39,355 bases of DNA from Bremerella cremea (GTDB taxonomy: Bacteria > Planctomycetota > Planctomycetia > Pirellulales > Pirellulaceae), in contig NZ_QPEX01000025.1 in assembly GCF_003335505.1 (NCBI RefSeq), forward strand, positions 1 to 39,355, given 5' to 3'. Under the pieces are notes generated by a model, which made no database searches, was not told where the DNA came from, and saw only the letters and a program-made list of their open reading frames with translations. Made by a program: the position numbers and the translations under genes. Below, piece by piece: positions 26,773 to 35,688 of this stretch (positions are counted from its first letter, which is position 1; the number at the start of each line of letters is the position of its first letter).

Positions 26773-27717
26773 ATGAAATCTCGCACCCGACGCGGATTCA
26801 CTCTGGTTGAGCTTTTGGTGGTAATTGCCATCATCGGCGTGTTGATTGCATTGTTGCTGCCAGCGGTACAGCAGGCTCGCGAGGCTGCGCGCCGAATGCA
26901 GTGTTCCAATAACTTGAAGCAGTGGGCATTGGCTTCCCACAATTTTGCCGACGTCAACAAAGGCTTTATGCCCCTGGGCGGCATGAACAGCGGTGGCAAG
27001 GTCGAGAACGGCCAGACCTACCAGCGTATTACCTGGCCTGTCTTTCTGTGGCCTTTCATCGAACAGACCGCTTTGGCCGACCAGTACGATTTCACCAAGC
27101 CGTTCTATCAATCGCCTAACATTGAAACGCATCGCGTGTTCGTTTCCGGTTATTACTGCCCTTCCGACAAAACGAACGTCACCCAAGACCAAAACGATAC
27201 CTACTGGCGTGTGATGGGTAGCTACGTAACGAACATGGGCAACACCCACTTGCACCAGAACGCCAACGATCAGGCAAACTTCACCGGTTCGCCATTTGGT
27301 ATTCGTCATATGTACCGTTTTGCCGACTTGGTCGACGGCACCTCGAACACGGTTGGCTTCTCGGAAATCTTGATTGCTTCGCCCGGCAAGCTCGACGACA
27401 ACCGAGGCGACATGCTTAACGACGAAGGTAGCCCTGGCTTCATGTCGATTATCACCCCCAACTCGAACGTCCCCGATCAGTGCCGTGCTTGTACGGCCCG
27501 CACCACGGTTTCGACCAATCCCGAATACCGCCGTTTGCCATGCCAACAGGTGGGTGGAAACACCGAATACCAAATTGCCGCACGTAGCAATCACCCTGGT
27601 GGCGTGAACGTGAGCATGATGGATGGTTCGGTCCGCTTTGTGACCGAAACGGTTGCACAAAACGTCTGGACGGCTGCTTTGTCGGGTCGCGGTGGCGAAA
27701 CGCTGCAACTGCCGTAA
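26773..27717 (+). CDS. DUF1559 pseudopilin-like protein (module 2)
   Basis: This 314-residue paralogue of the 6078 gene starts [17 protein letters not shown], a short basic leader ending at the prepilin-type site, then the hydrophobic helix and [18 protein letters not shown]. The C-terminal family motif [19 protein letters not shown] is present. The middle domain has a YYCPSD segment, shared with the other two copies as CPS. Predicted to be an inner-membrane-anchored surface or periplasmic structural protein; function unknown. It is followed after 144 bp (with a hairpin) by its lipoprotein partner. Confidence 0.93.
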   Translation: MKSRTRRGFTLVELLVVIAIIGVLIALLLPAVQQAREAARRMQCSNNLKQWALASHNFADVNKGFMPLGGMNSGGKVENGQTYQRITWPVFLWPFIEQTALADQYDFTKPFYQSPNIETHRVFVSGYYCPSDKTNVTQDQNDTYWRVMGSYVTNMGNTHLHQNANDQANFTGSPFGIRHMYRFADLVDGTSNTVGFSEILIASPGKLDDNRGDMLNDEGSPGFMSIITPNSNVPDQCRACTARTTVSTNPEYRRLPCQQVGGNTEYQIAARSNHPGGVNVSMMDGSVRFVTETVAQNVWTAALSGRGGETLQLP

Positions 27718-27744
27718 TTGGGTTTCGCACCAAGAACATCCTCT

Positions 27745-27783
27745 GTTTCGGCATCGAATCGATTTGTGATTCGCTGCCGAAAC
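27745..27783 (+). promoter_or_regulatory. Intercistronic hairpin in module 2
   Basis: 16-nt arms, GTTTCGGCATCGAATC (27745-27760) and GATTCGCTGCCGAAAC (27768-27783), with one mismatch and a 7-nt loop. No U-tract follows, so partial termination, processing or protection of the upstream mRNA end is more likely than full termination. Confidence 0.65.
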
Positions 27784-27861
27784 CTTTCAGCCGCGAAGCT
27801 TCTACTGCTTCCGCGCTTCGTTGTTAACTTCCCGCCTGAAACCTGATTCGAGATTTAAACT

Positions 27862-28290
27862 ATGACACGTTTACCGTTTGCCGCTTCGCTGCTTGCCTTG
27901 GGGCTGCTTTCTTTCACCGTCGGCTGCGGCGCTGAGAAATCGGACACCGTTACTGTGAAAGGTAACGTTACCGTCGATGGCGAACCGCTGGAAAAGGGTT
28001 CGATCACCTTCCTGGCCGCTGACGGAGCGACACCAGCGAGTGGTGGTACGATTGAAGAAGGCAAATACACCGCAGAAATCATCCCCGGCGAAAAGAAAGT
28101 GATGGTACTGGGGACCAAGGTGGTTGGTCAGGAACTGGTTTTGGAGGGCGTGCCCGATAGCGGTACTCGCGACAAAATCAAAACCATCACCCATGCCAAC
28201 TACAACGCCATGGAACTGACCCCGCTAAAAGCATCTATCACCGGCTCTGCCGAAGGAGTTGACTTCGCTTTGACGAAGGATGGCAAGTAG
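27862..28290 (+). CDS. Carboxypeptidase-regulatory-like lipoprotein (module 2)
   Basis: A 142-residue lipoprotein: signal peptide, lipobox FTVGC (Cys 22), then the beta-sandwich phrases VKGNVTVDGEPLEKGSITF, EEGKYTAEIIPGEKKVMV and a terminal VDFALTKDGK. It is the same class as the 7160 and 30832 genes and the broken 19242 gene, and is paired with the DUF1559 gene upstream. Function unknown; likely anchored facing the periplasm. A strong hairpin ends the unit. Confidence 0.9.
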   Translation: MTRLPFAASLLALGLLSFTVGCGAEKSDTVTVKGNVTVDGEPLEKGSITFLAADGATPASGGTIEEGKYTAEIIPGEKKVMVLGTKVVGQELVLEGVPDSGTRDKIKTITHANYNAMELTPLKASITGSAEGVDFALTKDGK

Positions 28291-28334
28291 CAAAGCGGAG
28301 CCTGATAGCGCGCGGCTGCGGCATTCGTTCAAAC

Positions 28335-28379
28335 AAACAAACAACGCGAACCGTTTCAAGTGGTTCGCGTTGTTTGTTT
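28335..28379. terminator. Bidirectional hairpin terminator
   Basis: A perfect 18-bp stem (28335-28352 with 28362-28379; core ACGCGAACC / GGTTCGCGT) and 9-nt loop. A-rich on the left and T-rich on the right, it can work in both directions between the convergent lipoprotein and TIGR03067 genes. Confidence 0.9.
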
Positions 28380-28500
28380 CTTGAGTGCAGATACAAGCGT
28401 TCGAGGAGGAACAACCAGGGTGACTTTTTCAAGGCATGCGGTTGAAGCCATGCGCATGGCACGTGGACTTGGTAGGTACGTTTGCCCTGATTTCGGCGTT

Positions 28501-28944
28501 CTAATCTTTCACATGTTTCCAAACGTGCATCCATTGGCCGGAGCCGGGGGTTGTCTCGAACTTGTCAGGGCGGGGTTCACCTGGTGGCGAGAAGACGACG
28601 CGGAACTCATCCCCTTCCACTTCGTAAATGCCCAGGCAAGTGTTGTCTTTGTGGTCGCCCCCTTTGTCGGTGATGTCGATCGTCTTCACGCCGTTGAGTT
28701 CCCCCAAGTGCTGCGTGCCTTGGAGCGTCCCAACGGTATCCAGCGAGAACGTATAACGGTCTCCGTCGATGACTAGCTTGCCATCTTTCATGTCCGCCGC
28801 TGGCAGGGCCTTGCCGTCTGCTTCGCCACTGCTCAAAAGCCAAACGCCTTGCAGCGCAGCGCGATCGGACTCGGTATCTGCTGGCGGCACGTCGGCACAA
28901 AACAACGCCCCCACTGCCATAAGCATCGCAAGATTTAATGCCAT
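28501..28944 (-). CDS. TIGR03067-type planctomycete protein, exported
   Basis: A 147-residue protein with a short signal peptide (MALNLAMLMAVGALFCA). A single lipocalin-like domain of the TIGR03067 family follows: LQGVWLLSSGEADGK, then KLVIDGDRYTF, LNGVKTIDIT, LGIYEVEGDEFRVVF and a C-terminal KFETTPGSGQWMHVWKH. The family is abundant in planctomycetes with no known function. The start at 28944 is supported by AGGAGA seven bases upstream; a frame to 29307 would add 121 residues without signal character. It lies between DUF1559 modules 2 and 3 but on the opposite strand. Confidence 0.88.
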   Translation of the reverse strand: MALNLAMLMAVGALFCADVPPADTESDRAALQGVWLLSSGEADGKALPAADMKDGKLVIDGDRYTFSLDTVGTLQGTQHLGELNGVKTIDITDKGGDHKDNTCLGIYEVEGDEFRVVFSPPGEPRPDKFETTPGSGQWMHVWKHVKD

Positions 28945-29562
28945 GGTGAACTCTCCTGAACGGTTCGAAGGTAAATAGGCTACCGTTTGAAACCTACTGC
29001 TGCTTTTCCTTCTCAAGCAGGAAAATTCGCCCCCTCCAGCGAAGTTACCACGCTGCGTCTCGTGAACTCGCCGACAAATGGGGTTGGGCGTTTTAGCCCG
29101 ATTAGATCCAACACGACGATTGCCCGCGTGCGGCAATAAGCCCTTTCGCCCCCTGCCCTGCGAATCGAGGCGAAACGCTTTCCCTTCCCCTTGGCGAGCA
29201 GCGCCTGGTAGGGATGTCGCAGGACGAACGGGGAGGGGCTTCGGACAGTTGGGTTGACAATCGGGAGCCCCCCCTAGGGTGGATACGCAAGGCGTAAGCA
29301 GGCACAAGCCGCTTGTTAAATAGCTCTAATTTCATGGAAATTATATAGGATTCTTTCTTTTGCAAAAATCTATAACGGTAAATATGCATCCCCTAAATGG
29401 CTTCTACAAATAGTTTGGGAGCTTTATCTTCCGCAAAGCCAATGCAAAGCGTTAGGAAAATCCTTGTAATGTAAATTAAATGATTCGTTGACGCCCATTC
29501 CGAACGCGTCTACGATTTGCCTAAATATTCACATATTAAGTAAATCTGCGGTAGGACGAATT
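28945..29562. other. Divergent intergenic region before DUF1559 module 3
   Basis: About 620 bp. The left part (28980-29330) is of average composition and holds no supported gene; the right part (29320-29560) is A+T-rich. It contains the promoter candidate at 29488-29516. A frame open from 29488 would prepend 25 residues to the DUF1559 protein but overlaps that promoter. Confidence 0.5.
29488..29516 (+). promoter_or_regulatory. Promoter candidate of DUF1559 module 3
   Basis: TTGACG (29488-29493), 17-bp spacer, TACGAT (29511-29516), 47 bp before the start codon. The -10 and its flanks (GTCTACGATTT) match the sequence at the same place before module 2. Confidence 0.5.
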
Positions 29563-30621
29563 ATGAAAGTCAGATCAGGTTTTACGCTAGTCGAACTGCT
29601 AGTCGTGATCGCCATTATCGGAGTCTTGATTGCGTTGTTATTGCCGGCCGTGCAGCAGGCTCGCGAGGCCGCTCGGCGGATGCAATGTACCAACAATTTG
29701 AAGCAACTCGGCTTAGCCGTTCAGCTTTACCATGACGCGTTCAATGCGTTTCCCGCTTTGCGGGCCGGTAACCCGCGCGGGGCCGCTTCGTACGCCGGCA
29801 ACAATCGGCTGAACGCTCGCTTTGCCGTGCTGCCGTTTATGGAACAATCGGCCATGTACGATCGAGCCATGACGTCCACGGTTGGGCCATACGATGCGAG
29901 CGATCCGATCTGGAAGACGACCGTCGATTCGTTCCTTTGCCCGAGCAACGCAGGTGGACTTCTGTCTCCGGAAGCCCCAGACCAAACGGCTGGTGCGGCG
30001 GACTATTATTTCTTCGCTGGCGATCGACCTTATCGCTCGTACCCAGGCGGAACCTACACCTCTGGCAGCATGAACTCGGGCGTGTTTCTCAACGATGCGT
30101 GGTCGCGGATGTCTTCGATCACCGACGGGACCAGTAACACGATGGGCCTTTCGGAAGGGGTTCGCCCGACCAGCAACCGTGGTTACGGTTCGGTGGTGAC
30201 CAAGCCTGGTTCCACCAGTTGGGCTCCGGCGGCGTTGTCTCCGCTGTTGAACAAGCAAACGAAGACTTACATCTCGACCGTCGGCGTCTTCAGCAATCAG
30301 CCGCTGCGAGGTTTCCGTGCTTGGGACGGGGCGATTTTGTTTGTGGCCGTCATGGCAGCGACTCCGCCCAACTCGGTGCTCATTGCCGATGGCACAAGCC
30401 ACGGCGGTAGCCAGTACCTGCTTTCGCCAACCAGTTACCATCCTGGCGGTGTGAATGTGGCGATGATGGACGGCTCGGTTCGTTTTGTGACTGAAACGGT
30501 GAACACCGGCAATCAAGGTGCGAACTACCGCAACTACTCCGACAACGGTTCGCCCAGCGCCTATGGTGTGTGGGGAGCGATGGCAACAAAGTCTGGCGGT
30601 GAAACGGCCTCCTCCCAGTAA
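29563..30621 (+). CDS. DUF1559 pseudopilin-like protein (module 3)
   Basis: The third paralogue, 352 residues. [15 protein letters not shown] is followed by the hydrophobic helix, [18 protein letters not shown], a LCPSNAGG segment and the C-terminal [18 protein letters not shown] motif. It has the shortest leader of the three (MKVRS). Start 29563 is preferred over 29488 because it has AGGA upstream and keeps the leader short, as prepilin-type processing expects. The lipoprotein partner lies 210 bp downstream beyond a hairpin. Confidence 0.93.
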   Translation: MKVRSGFTLVELLVVIAIIGVLIALLLPAVQQAREAARRMQCTNNLKQLGLAVQLYHDAFNAFPALRAGNPRGAASYAGNNRLNARFAVLPFMEQSAMYDRAMTSTVGPYDASDPIWKTTVDSFLCPSNAGGLLSPEAPDQTAGAADYYFFAGDRPYRSYPGGTYTSGSMNSGVFLNDAWSRMSSITDGTSNTMGLSEGVRPTSNRGYGSVVTKPGSTSWAPAALSPLLNKQTKTYISTVGVFSNQPLRGFRAWDGAILFVAVMAATPPNSVLIADGTSHGGSQYLLSPTSYHPGGVNVAMMDGSVRFVTETVNTGNQGANYRNYSDNGSPSAYGVWGAMATKSGGETASSQ

Positions 30622-30730
30622 TCCGTTCAAGCTACCGTTGACCGGCCTGACGCACGTTGTCTGCCGGTCTTCGCTGAACGTAGATCGTTTGATTGGGTGA
30701 ATATTTTTCAAGCATGGCGCCGCAAGTGGA

Positions 30731-30757
30731 ACAGGGGCAACCAACCGAAGCCCCTGT
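30731..30757 (+). promoter_or_regulatory. Intercistronic hairpin in module 3
   Basis: ACAGGGGC (30731-30738) pairs with GCCCCTGT (30750-30757) around an 11-nt loop. It lies in the gap between the pseudopilin-like and lipoprotein genes, as in module 2 but with unrelated sequence. Confidence 0.55.
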
Positions 30758-30831
30758 CGTTCGTGGAGAGAACGCCTGAGCAAGTTTTAGATTGCGTGCG
30801 CAAACATCATTAAGTCGGACAGGGTTATCAG

Positions 30832-31275
30832 ATGCAAATTTATCAACGAGTTTTCGGCTGCGTGGCGATTTTAGGCCTGTTGGTTCTGTCCGGCTGTGGC
30901 ACTTCGCTGGAGCCTGGCAAGATCCCTTTTGCCGTCACCGTGATGTATGAAGGAAAGCCTATCGACGAAGCGGTGGTTATCTTCGTAAGCGACGACGGCA
31001 AGTACGCCAACGGCTTAACCGATTCGAGCGGTGTTGCCCACATGGGGACCGTCGCCGCCGGAGACGGCGTTTTCGCAGGGAAATATAAAGTGGCCGTCGA
31101 CAAAAGCCAGTTGATTTCCGAAAACGATCCCAACGATCCCACCGGAAACAAAGTGCTCAAGAGCGAAGCCGTGTATCATGTGCCGCTCAAATATTCCGAC
31201 CTCAACAAGTCTGGCCTAACCGCCGAAGTCAGCGAAGACGGAGCACACGAGCTAACGCTGGACTTGAAAGACTAA
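30832..31275 (+). CDS. Lipoprotein partner of DUF1559 (module 3)
   Basis: A 147-residue lipoprotein with signal peptide and lipobox VLSGC (Cys 22). The body is a beta-sandwich similar to carboxypeptidase-regulatory domains: VTVMYEGKPIDEAVVIFVSDDG, then LTDSSGVAHMGT, FAGKYKVAVDKSQL and a closing LTLDLKD. The KYKVAVDKSQL phrase parallels GEHEIKID in module 1. Function unknown; it should sit on the periplasmic face of a membrane. Confidence 0.87.
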   Translation: MQIYQRVFGCVAILGLLVLSGCGTSLEPGKIPFAVTVMYEGKPIDEAVVIFVSDDGKYANGLTDSSGVAHMGTVAAGDGVFAGKYKVAVDKSQLISENDPNDPTGNKVLKSEAVYHVPLKYSDLNKSGLTAEVSEDGAHELTLDLKD

Positions 31276-31279
31276 CACG

Positions 31280-31300
31280 TGGGAAAGTTCAAATTTCCCA
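31280..31300 (+). terminator. Weak stem-loop after module 3
   Basis: TGGGAAA (31280-31286), 7-nt loop, TTTCCCA (31294-31300), five bases after the lipoprotein stop. The stem is short and there is no long U-tract. It could serve both this unit and the convergent small gene. Confidence 0.45.
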
Positions 31301-31318
31301 AAGGGAGACCGCCATCTC

Positions 31319-31582
31319 TCATTCTTCTTTACGGGACTCTTGCTTTTTAATCGACTTCCAGATCTGGCGGGAAAAGAATCCAGCGATAAAAAAGAAAAAG
31401 CTACTGAGAAACGTTAACACGATAGACAAAAGGGACGCATCGTAACGATTCGCTTCCCCTGCTGTTATGAGCAGCAGGGGAGCAATGGATACTGTTAGCA
31501 AGCTCCCCAGGCGAATTCCGAAATCATTTATGGTTCTGTCCAACACGTTCGTAATTAACTGGCGACCCGATTCGCACGGCAA
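31319..31582 (-). CDS. Small membrane protein, unknown
   Basis: An ORF of 87 residues with two hydrophobic helices (about 26-44 and 50-70, including SSFFFFIAGFF) and a charged C-terminal tail (KSIKKQESRKEE). This topology and the positive tail look like a genuine small inner-membrane protein. However, the start is only a TTG, no strong ribosome site is seen, and I do not recognise a family. A later in-frame GTG or TTG (around residue 13) is possible. Confidence 0.45.
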   Translation of the reverse strand: MPCESGRQLITNVLDRTINDFGIRLGSLLTVSIAPLLLITAGEANRYDASLLSIVLTFLSSFFFFIAGFFSRQIWKSIKKQESRKEE

Positions 31583-31779
31583 TCGCCTTCTAATTCACGG
31601 AACGATTATCGCCCCTAGTCAGGGGCATGGCAAATGCTAGGCGGGATGGTAATGACCAGGAAGTAGTGGGCTGGATTAGCGAGAGCATAACCCAGCGATA
31701 TTGTTCCGATGCATTCGAGAATCGGTACCTTCCCCATGCCAGCCGGTCCGCACCGCTTCGTTAGAATCAGCAACGCCGA

Positions 31780-32898
31780 TCAAGCAGATTTGTGCTGGGC
31801 AAATTCGTCACTATCCAGCGGTGGCTCTGGTGACAACTTACTGTCGATCACGCTGCTCGAAACGTGATCATCGAGGCGCGCTTTGGCTGAACGTCGGTAT
31901 AGCATTAAGTGATCCACGCTTCCAGCAATCAGATGTTGCACGAGATTGTAGAAGATAATGGGCAACAAGACTTGCGGATGGTCGGCTAGTGCCATCGAAG
32001 CCAAAACCAAGCCGGTGCCGTTATTGTTCATGCCCAAGCCAAACATCAGGGCAATTTGGTCTGCCGAATCTGAATGCCGCAGCCGAGAAATTAGCCATCC
32101 GGTGAAAAAAGCGACGACACATAAGGTCGCCACAATCGCGAGCGTCACGATTAAAAAGTCCGCATCTGGCTGAGCGATGGACTGTGGCAATGAAACCGAA
32201 GCATTGGAGTAGTTCAACAACAGCAGGATAGCGTAGTTGGCTAATTTGAGTTTCGCTTTGCTGCCCGTGACGCGCTGCTTGCCCAGCAATTGATGACAAA
32301 CGATCCCCGAGATCGAGGGCACAATCACTGAGATCAATAGGAACCAACCGGTTTGAGAGCCTGCCAATGCGTGCAAGTCTTCGGAGTAATCGCCTGTGGT
32401 CATCAAGCCCACCGTATGAAGTGCAATCGGCGTGACGACCGGGCTGAGAAACGTGGAGCCAAGCACCAGACCCAGACTCAGCGCTAGATTGCCATTCGCA
32501 TTTTGTGACCAAGCCGTCGAGGAGCCAGAAATGGGCATCGAGGCGACCAACGCCAATCCGACCAGAATGTTCTGCACCTCGTCAGGATTGTGCCAGAGAC
32601 GCATGGTAAGCATCACCAAACCGATGTAAGCAATCGGAATCGTCATATTGGCGAGGAGGCCAAATAGCAACGATAGCGGATCGTGACGAAGTTTCTTCAG
32701 CGCGGATAGTTCAACGCCCAAACCGGCATTGAACAGCAGAAATCCCAGCATCATCATCGGCAGGCTGATCGTCCCCCACGATACCGAGCGAATCCACAGT
32801 CCCAAGGCTGGAAAGAACGCTGCGACGACATACGAGCCGATTAGCAACCAGATAAAACGGGCGTGAATCAAATGAGAAATCTTGGCGAAGAACGTCAT
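31780..32898 (-). CDS. Bile acid:sodium symporter (BASS/SBF) family transporter
   Basis: A 372-residue membrane protein with about nine to ten helices. Family-like phrases are PMMMLGFLLFNAGLGVELSAL, VGLALVASMPISGSSTAWSQNANGN (crossover region with polar residues) and GLGMNNNGTGLVLAS. The N-terminal MTFFAKISHLIHARFIWLLIG is typical of bacterial SBF proteins. It should move an organic anion, with sodium, across the cytoplasmic membrane; the substrate is unknown. It is last in a same-strand series, 54 bp after the histidine kinase gene, so the two-component system probably controls it. Confidence 0.85.
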   Translation of the reverse strand: MTFFAKISHLIHARFIWLLIGSYVVAAFFPALGLWIRSVSWGTISLPMMMLGFLLFNAGLGVELSALKKLRHDPLSLLFGLLANMTIPIAYIGLVMLTMRLWHNPDEVQNILVGLALVASMPISGSSTAWSQNANGNLALSLGLVLGSTFLSPVVTPIALHTVGLMTTGDYSEDLHALAGSQTGWFLLISVIVPSISGIVCHQLLGKQRVTGSKAKLKLANYAILLLLNYSNASVSLPQSIAQPDADFLIVTLAIVATLCVVAFFTGWLISRLRHSDSADQIALMFGLGMNNNGTGLVLASMALADHPQVLLPIIFYNLVQHLIAGSVDHLMLYRRSAKARLDDHVSSSVIDSKLSPEPPLDSDEFAQHKSA

Positions 32899-32952
32899 CG
32901 GAAATATTCTCCAAGGTCAAAAGATGTGGCGGCGTAACGTTGGAAGGAATGC

Positions 32953-34449
32953 TTATGGTGCGGTGTCATCATTTCTTCCGCCCCTCGGCAGATGCAAAGT
33001 GAAGCAACTACCACGCGATGGCTGACTCACAACCGTCAGTTCACCGCCAAAGACTTCGGACAAACGCTTGGCAATGGAGAGACCTAACCCGCAGCCTTCA
33101 GGGCTTAGGCTGCGAGCCTGAGACGAACGGAAAAACGGCAGAAACAAATTCGCCAGCTTGTCATCTTCAATACCGCAGCCCTGATCCTCTACGTCAACAG
33201 AAACCGCTGCCGCACTGCGGCGGATACTCACCGTAACAGGCGTTCCCGGCTCGCTATACTTACAGGCATTATCCAAGAGGATGTTCAATAACTCTGCCAT
33301 CAACTCTGGCGGTACAACAACCAGGCACGGTTCGGAACTCGTTCCCCGGCAGACCAAGTCGTTGGATCGAGGATGCTCGGACCAGGTCTCAAGCTGTAGC
33401 GGCAACCAAGTGGCGAGATTCAATTGCTCGAAAGCGGGAAGCTGGGCCTCCGCATCCGCACGAGCCAAATACAATAGTGAATCGACCATCCGAGCGAGAC
33501 CCTTGGCCCGCCGATGAACCGTTTCGAGAACTTGCCGATACTCGGCACTGGGGCGTTCTCGGCGTAGGGCGACCTCGACTTGTCCCAAAATGGCCGTCAA
33601 TGGAGTGCGAAGTTGGTGGGACGCCTCGCCGGTGAACCGACGTTGCCGCTCAAATGCCTCTTGTAGCCGATCTAGCATCGCATTGAAGGCGTGAGTCAGG
33701 CGGTCGAGCTCGTCCTTGGTTTTTAGCGGCGGCAACCGCTGCGTGAGGTCGCCACAATGAATTCCTTCAGCGGCAACGGCGATCCGCTGAACAGGGAGCA
33801 GGGCCCGCCTAGACAGCATCCGACTGACGGCAAACGAAACCGACCAGACGACGACTGACAATCCAACTAACGAATAAGCCAAACGATGCAGGGTCGTTTG
33901 AACCGGGACGAGCGATACTCCGGCCGTGACCGACAACGAGCGATACTTCGCTTCTTTGTTATCGGAGGGTGGCGTGAGGCTCTCAGCGTGATTGGGAAAC
34001 GCGAAATCAGAATGAACCCAATGTCGCCCAGCCTCCCAAGAGCCGATCTGCCAACGGATGTCTTTGTCTTGGGCATCTGTCTGCGGGTTTGATGTAGACG
34101 CCTCGGCAATGAAACGCTCGGTGTGGGCACCGCGCGACTGGGCGACGATCTGCCCTTGGTTGTCGGAAACCAACCAGACCACATGATCCTCGAACGTCGA
34201 GAACTTAAGACTTTGTTCTCGATCTCGCGGCTCCCACTCTAAGCCTTGTGGTTCGGTTTCGATTGCCCCGCTGAGGGTATTGAGGACGGTCCCGAGACGT
34301 TCCTCGACTTGCTGGTGTAAATGGTTGTAGGCGAGTACATAAAGAACGGTAGAAAAACCGATCAAGACAAACGCCTGCATCAACAGGAAGAAAAACGTAA
34401 GGCGATTGGTGAGCGTCACAAGATTACCGTGATTCCTCTCGCAGCACAT
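32953..34449 (-). CDS. Sensor histidine kinase (OmpR-partner type)
   Basis: A 498-residue membrane kinase. It has one helix near residues 17-41, a ~150-residue periplasmic sensor domain, a second helix near 190-210, HAMP linker (to about 263), and an H-box SHQLRTPLT (His 278). The ATPase domain has N-box LLDNACKYSE (Asn 394), G1 DQGCG (422-426) and G2 GCGLGL (452-457), so all catalytic parts are present. It overlaps the 3' end of the response regulator gene by 26 bp if the ATG at 34449 is used. A GTG at 34419, giving MTLTNRLTFFFL, would remove the overlap and resembles relatives better. The signal is unknown; the PepSY partner upstream hints at metal or envelope sensing. Confidence 0.92.
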   Translation of the reverse strand: MCCERNHGNLVTLTNRLTFFFLLMQAFVLIGFSTVLYVLAYNHLHQQVEERLGTVLNTLSGAIETEPQGLEWEPRDREQSLKFSTFEDHVVWLVSDNQGQIVAQSRGAHTERFIAEASTSNPQTDAQDKDIRWQIGSWEAGRHWVHSDFAFPNHAESLTPPSDNKEAKYRSLSVTAGVSLVPVQTTLHRLAYSLVGLSVVVWSVSFAVSRMLSRRALLPVQRIAVAAEGIHCGDLTQRLPPLKTKDELDRLTHAFNAMLDRLQEAFERQRRFTGEASHQLRTPLTAILGQVEVALRRERPSAEYRQVLETVHRRAKGLARMVDSLLYLARADAEAQLPAFEQLNLATWLPLQLETWSEHPRSNDLVCRGTSSEPCLVVVPPELMAELLNILLDNACKYSEPGTPVTVSIRRSAAAVSVDVEDQGCGIEDDKLANLFLPFFRSSQARSLSPEGCGLGLSIAKRLSEVFGGELTVVSQPSRGSCFTLHLPRGGRNDDTAP

Positions 34450-35101
34450 AGCCCCGATTTCGCAGGGTGTGGATCAATCTTGGGCCGTGCATTTCCAGTT
34501 TGCGGCGGAGCTCCATGACGTGCACTTCCAATGTGTTGGACAGGCCGTCGTAGCGTTCCTCCCATACTTGTTCGTAGATGCGGGTGCGACTTAGCACTTC
34601 GCCAGGATGACGTAAGAAATAGATCAACAAGGCTTGCTCTTTGGCCGTCAGATCAAGACGCTGCTCTGCTCGCTCAGCTCGCTGGGTTGCCAGGTCGATA
34701 CTGACATCCTGGTAGGAAAGAATGGTCGTGGTCTGATCTTTACGTCGCGTCAGCACACGCACACGAGCAAGCAATTCCTCGAAAGCGAACGGCTTGCAGA
34801 GATAATCGTTGGCACCGTGATCGAGACCTTGAACGCGGTCGGAAACGGCATCTTTGGCAGTCAGAAACAAGACCGGCGTTAAGTGATCGTGCTGACGAAA
34901 GCGTTGAAGCAATTGCAAGCCATCGGTCGCAGGAAGCATCCAGTCGAGTAGGACAACATCCCAGCCACCACCCTGCAAAAAGTGCCAGCCATCTCTTCCA
35001 TCTTCCGCCCGCTCGACCGTGTAACCTTCCTCGCGCAACCCTCGCACGATGAACTCCGCGATCTCGTCATCGTCTTCGATCACTAAAATACGAACGCCCA
35101 C
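34424..35101 (-). CDS. OmpR-family response regulator
   Basis: A 225-residue regulator. The receiver domain has acidic residues at 10-12, phospho-acceptor Asp 53 (LLDWMLP), Thr 81 and Lys 103 (CKPF). The C-terminal winged helix (about 125-223) shows LTAKEQALLIYFLRHPGEVLSRTRI and LEVHVMELRRKLE, both classical OmpR/PhoB phrases. It partners with the kinase that overlaps its 3' end. A PepSY gene precedes it by 56 bp, suggesting one transcript from the PepSY gene through to the transporter. Confidence 0.94.
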   Translation of the reverse strand: MGVRILVIEDDDEIAEFIVRGLREEGYTVERAEDGRDGWHFLQGGGWDVVLLDWMLPATDGLQLLQRFRQHDHLTPVLFLTAKDAVSDRVQGLDHGANDYLCKPFAFEELLARVRVLTRRKDQTTTILSYQDVSIDLATQRAERAEQRLDLTAKEQALLIYFLRHPGEVLSRTRIYEQVWEERYDGLSNTLEVHVMELRRKLEMHGPRLIHTLRNRGYVLREESR

Positions 35102-35157
35102 GGAGACTCCTTGTGTTTCTATTCCGGTTGTCGCGAACAGGTGTTCGGAAAGATGGC

Positions 35158-35688
35158 TTAATCGTCCTCTTCTTTTTCTCCGGCTTCCTCCTGCTCGTCG
35201 TCGCTATCCTTGATTATTTTACCACTCGCGTTGAGTTTCGCTTCCACGGTTTTGCCATCAGCAGTCTTCAGTTGAACTTCATAAAACTCTAGCTCTTGCT
35301 GGCCATCTTCCACTTCATAAACGGCTTCGGCAGACTGCGGCATGGCTTTAGGATACAATTTTTCCAACGCCATTGTCACAGCTTTGGGCAAGTCCTTATA
35401 GGCGACCTCTTTTTCAATCTCGCTGATCTCCAACTCGACCTCGATCTCGATTTTGACATCGATTGTTTTGCCATTCTCTTTCAAGGTGATTTCGTACTCG
35501 ATCTCGCCATCTTCTTCTTCCTGAGACGCCTTGATCAGCTTGGCGTGGGAGAACATCTGCTGCACGGCATGGGTCACTTCCTTGGGCAACTGATCTAGCG
35601 GAATCGATTTTTCTGCAGCGCGAACATCGTTCACGTACACCACCGTCGAAAATAGCGCCACTGCCACACACATGAAAACGGCTCGCAT
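35158..35688 (-). CDS. Periplasmic PepSY-like protein
   Basis: A 176-residue secreted protein. A signal peptide (first ~24 residues, to DVRA) is followed by two PepSY-like repeats: about 30-90 (PLDQLPKEVTHAVQQMF, then YEITLKENGKTIDVKIEIEVE) and about 95-155 (YKDLPKAVTMALEKLYP, then YEVQLKTADGKTVEAKLNASGKII). The tail is very acidic (DSDDEQEEAGEKEEDD). PepSY domains often sit beside two-component systems and may modulate peptidase or sensor activity; the acidic tail could bind divalent cations (inference). ATG 35688 has GGGAG upstream; a GTG at 35691 is in frame but less well placed. Confidence 0.83.
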   Translation of the reverse strand: MRAVFMCVAVALFSTVVYVNDVRAAEKSIPLDQLPKEVTHAVQQMFSHAKLIKASQEEEDGEIEYEITLKENGKTIDVKIEIEVELEISEIEKEVAYKDLPKAVTMALEKLYPKAMPQSAEAVYEVEDGQQELEFYEVQLKTADGKTVEAKLNASGKIIKDSDDEQEEAGEKEEDD

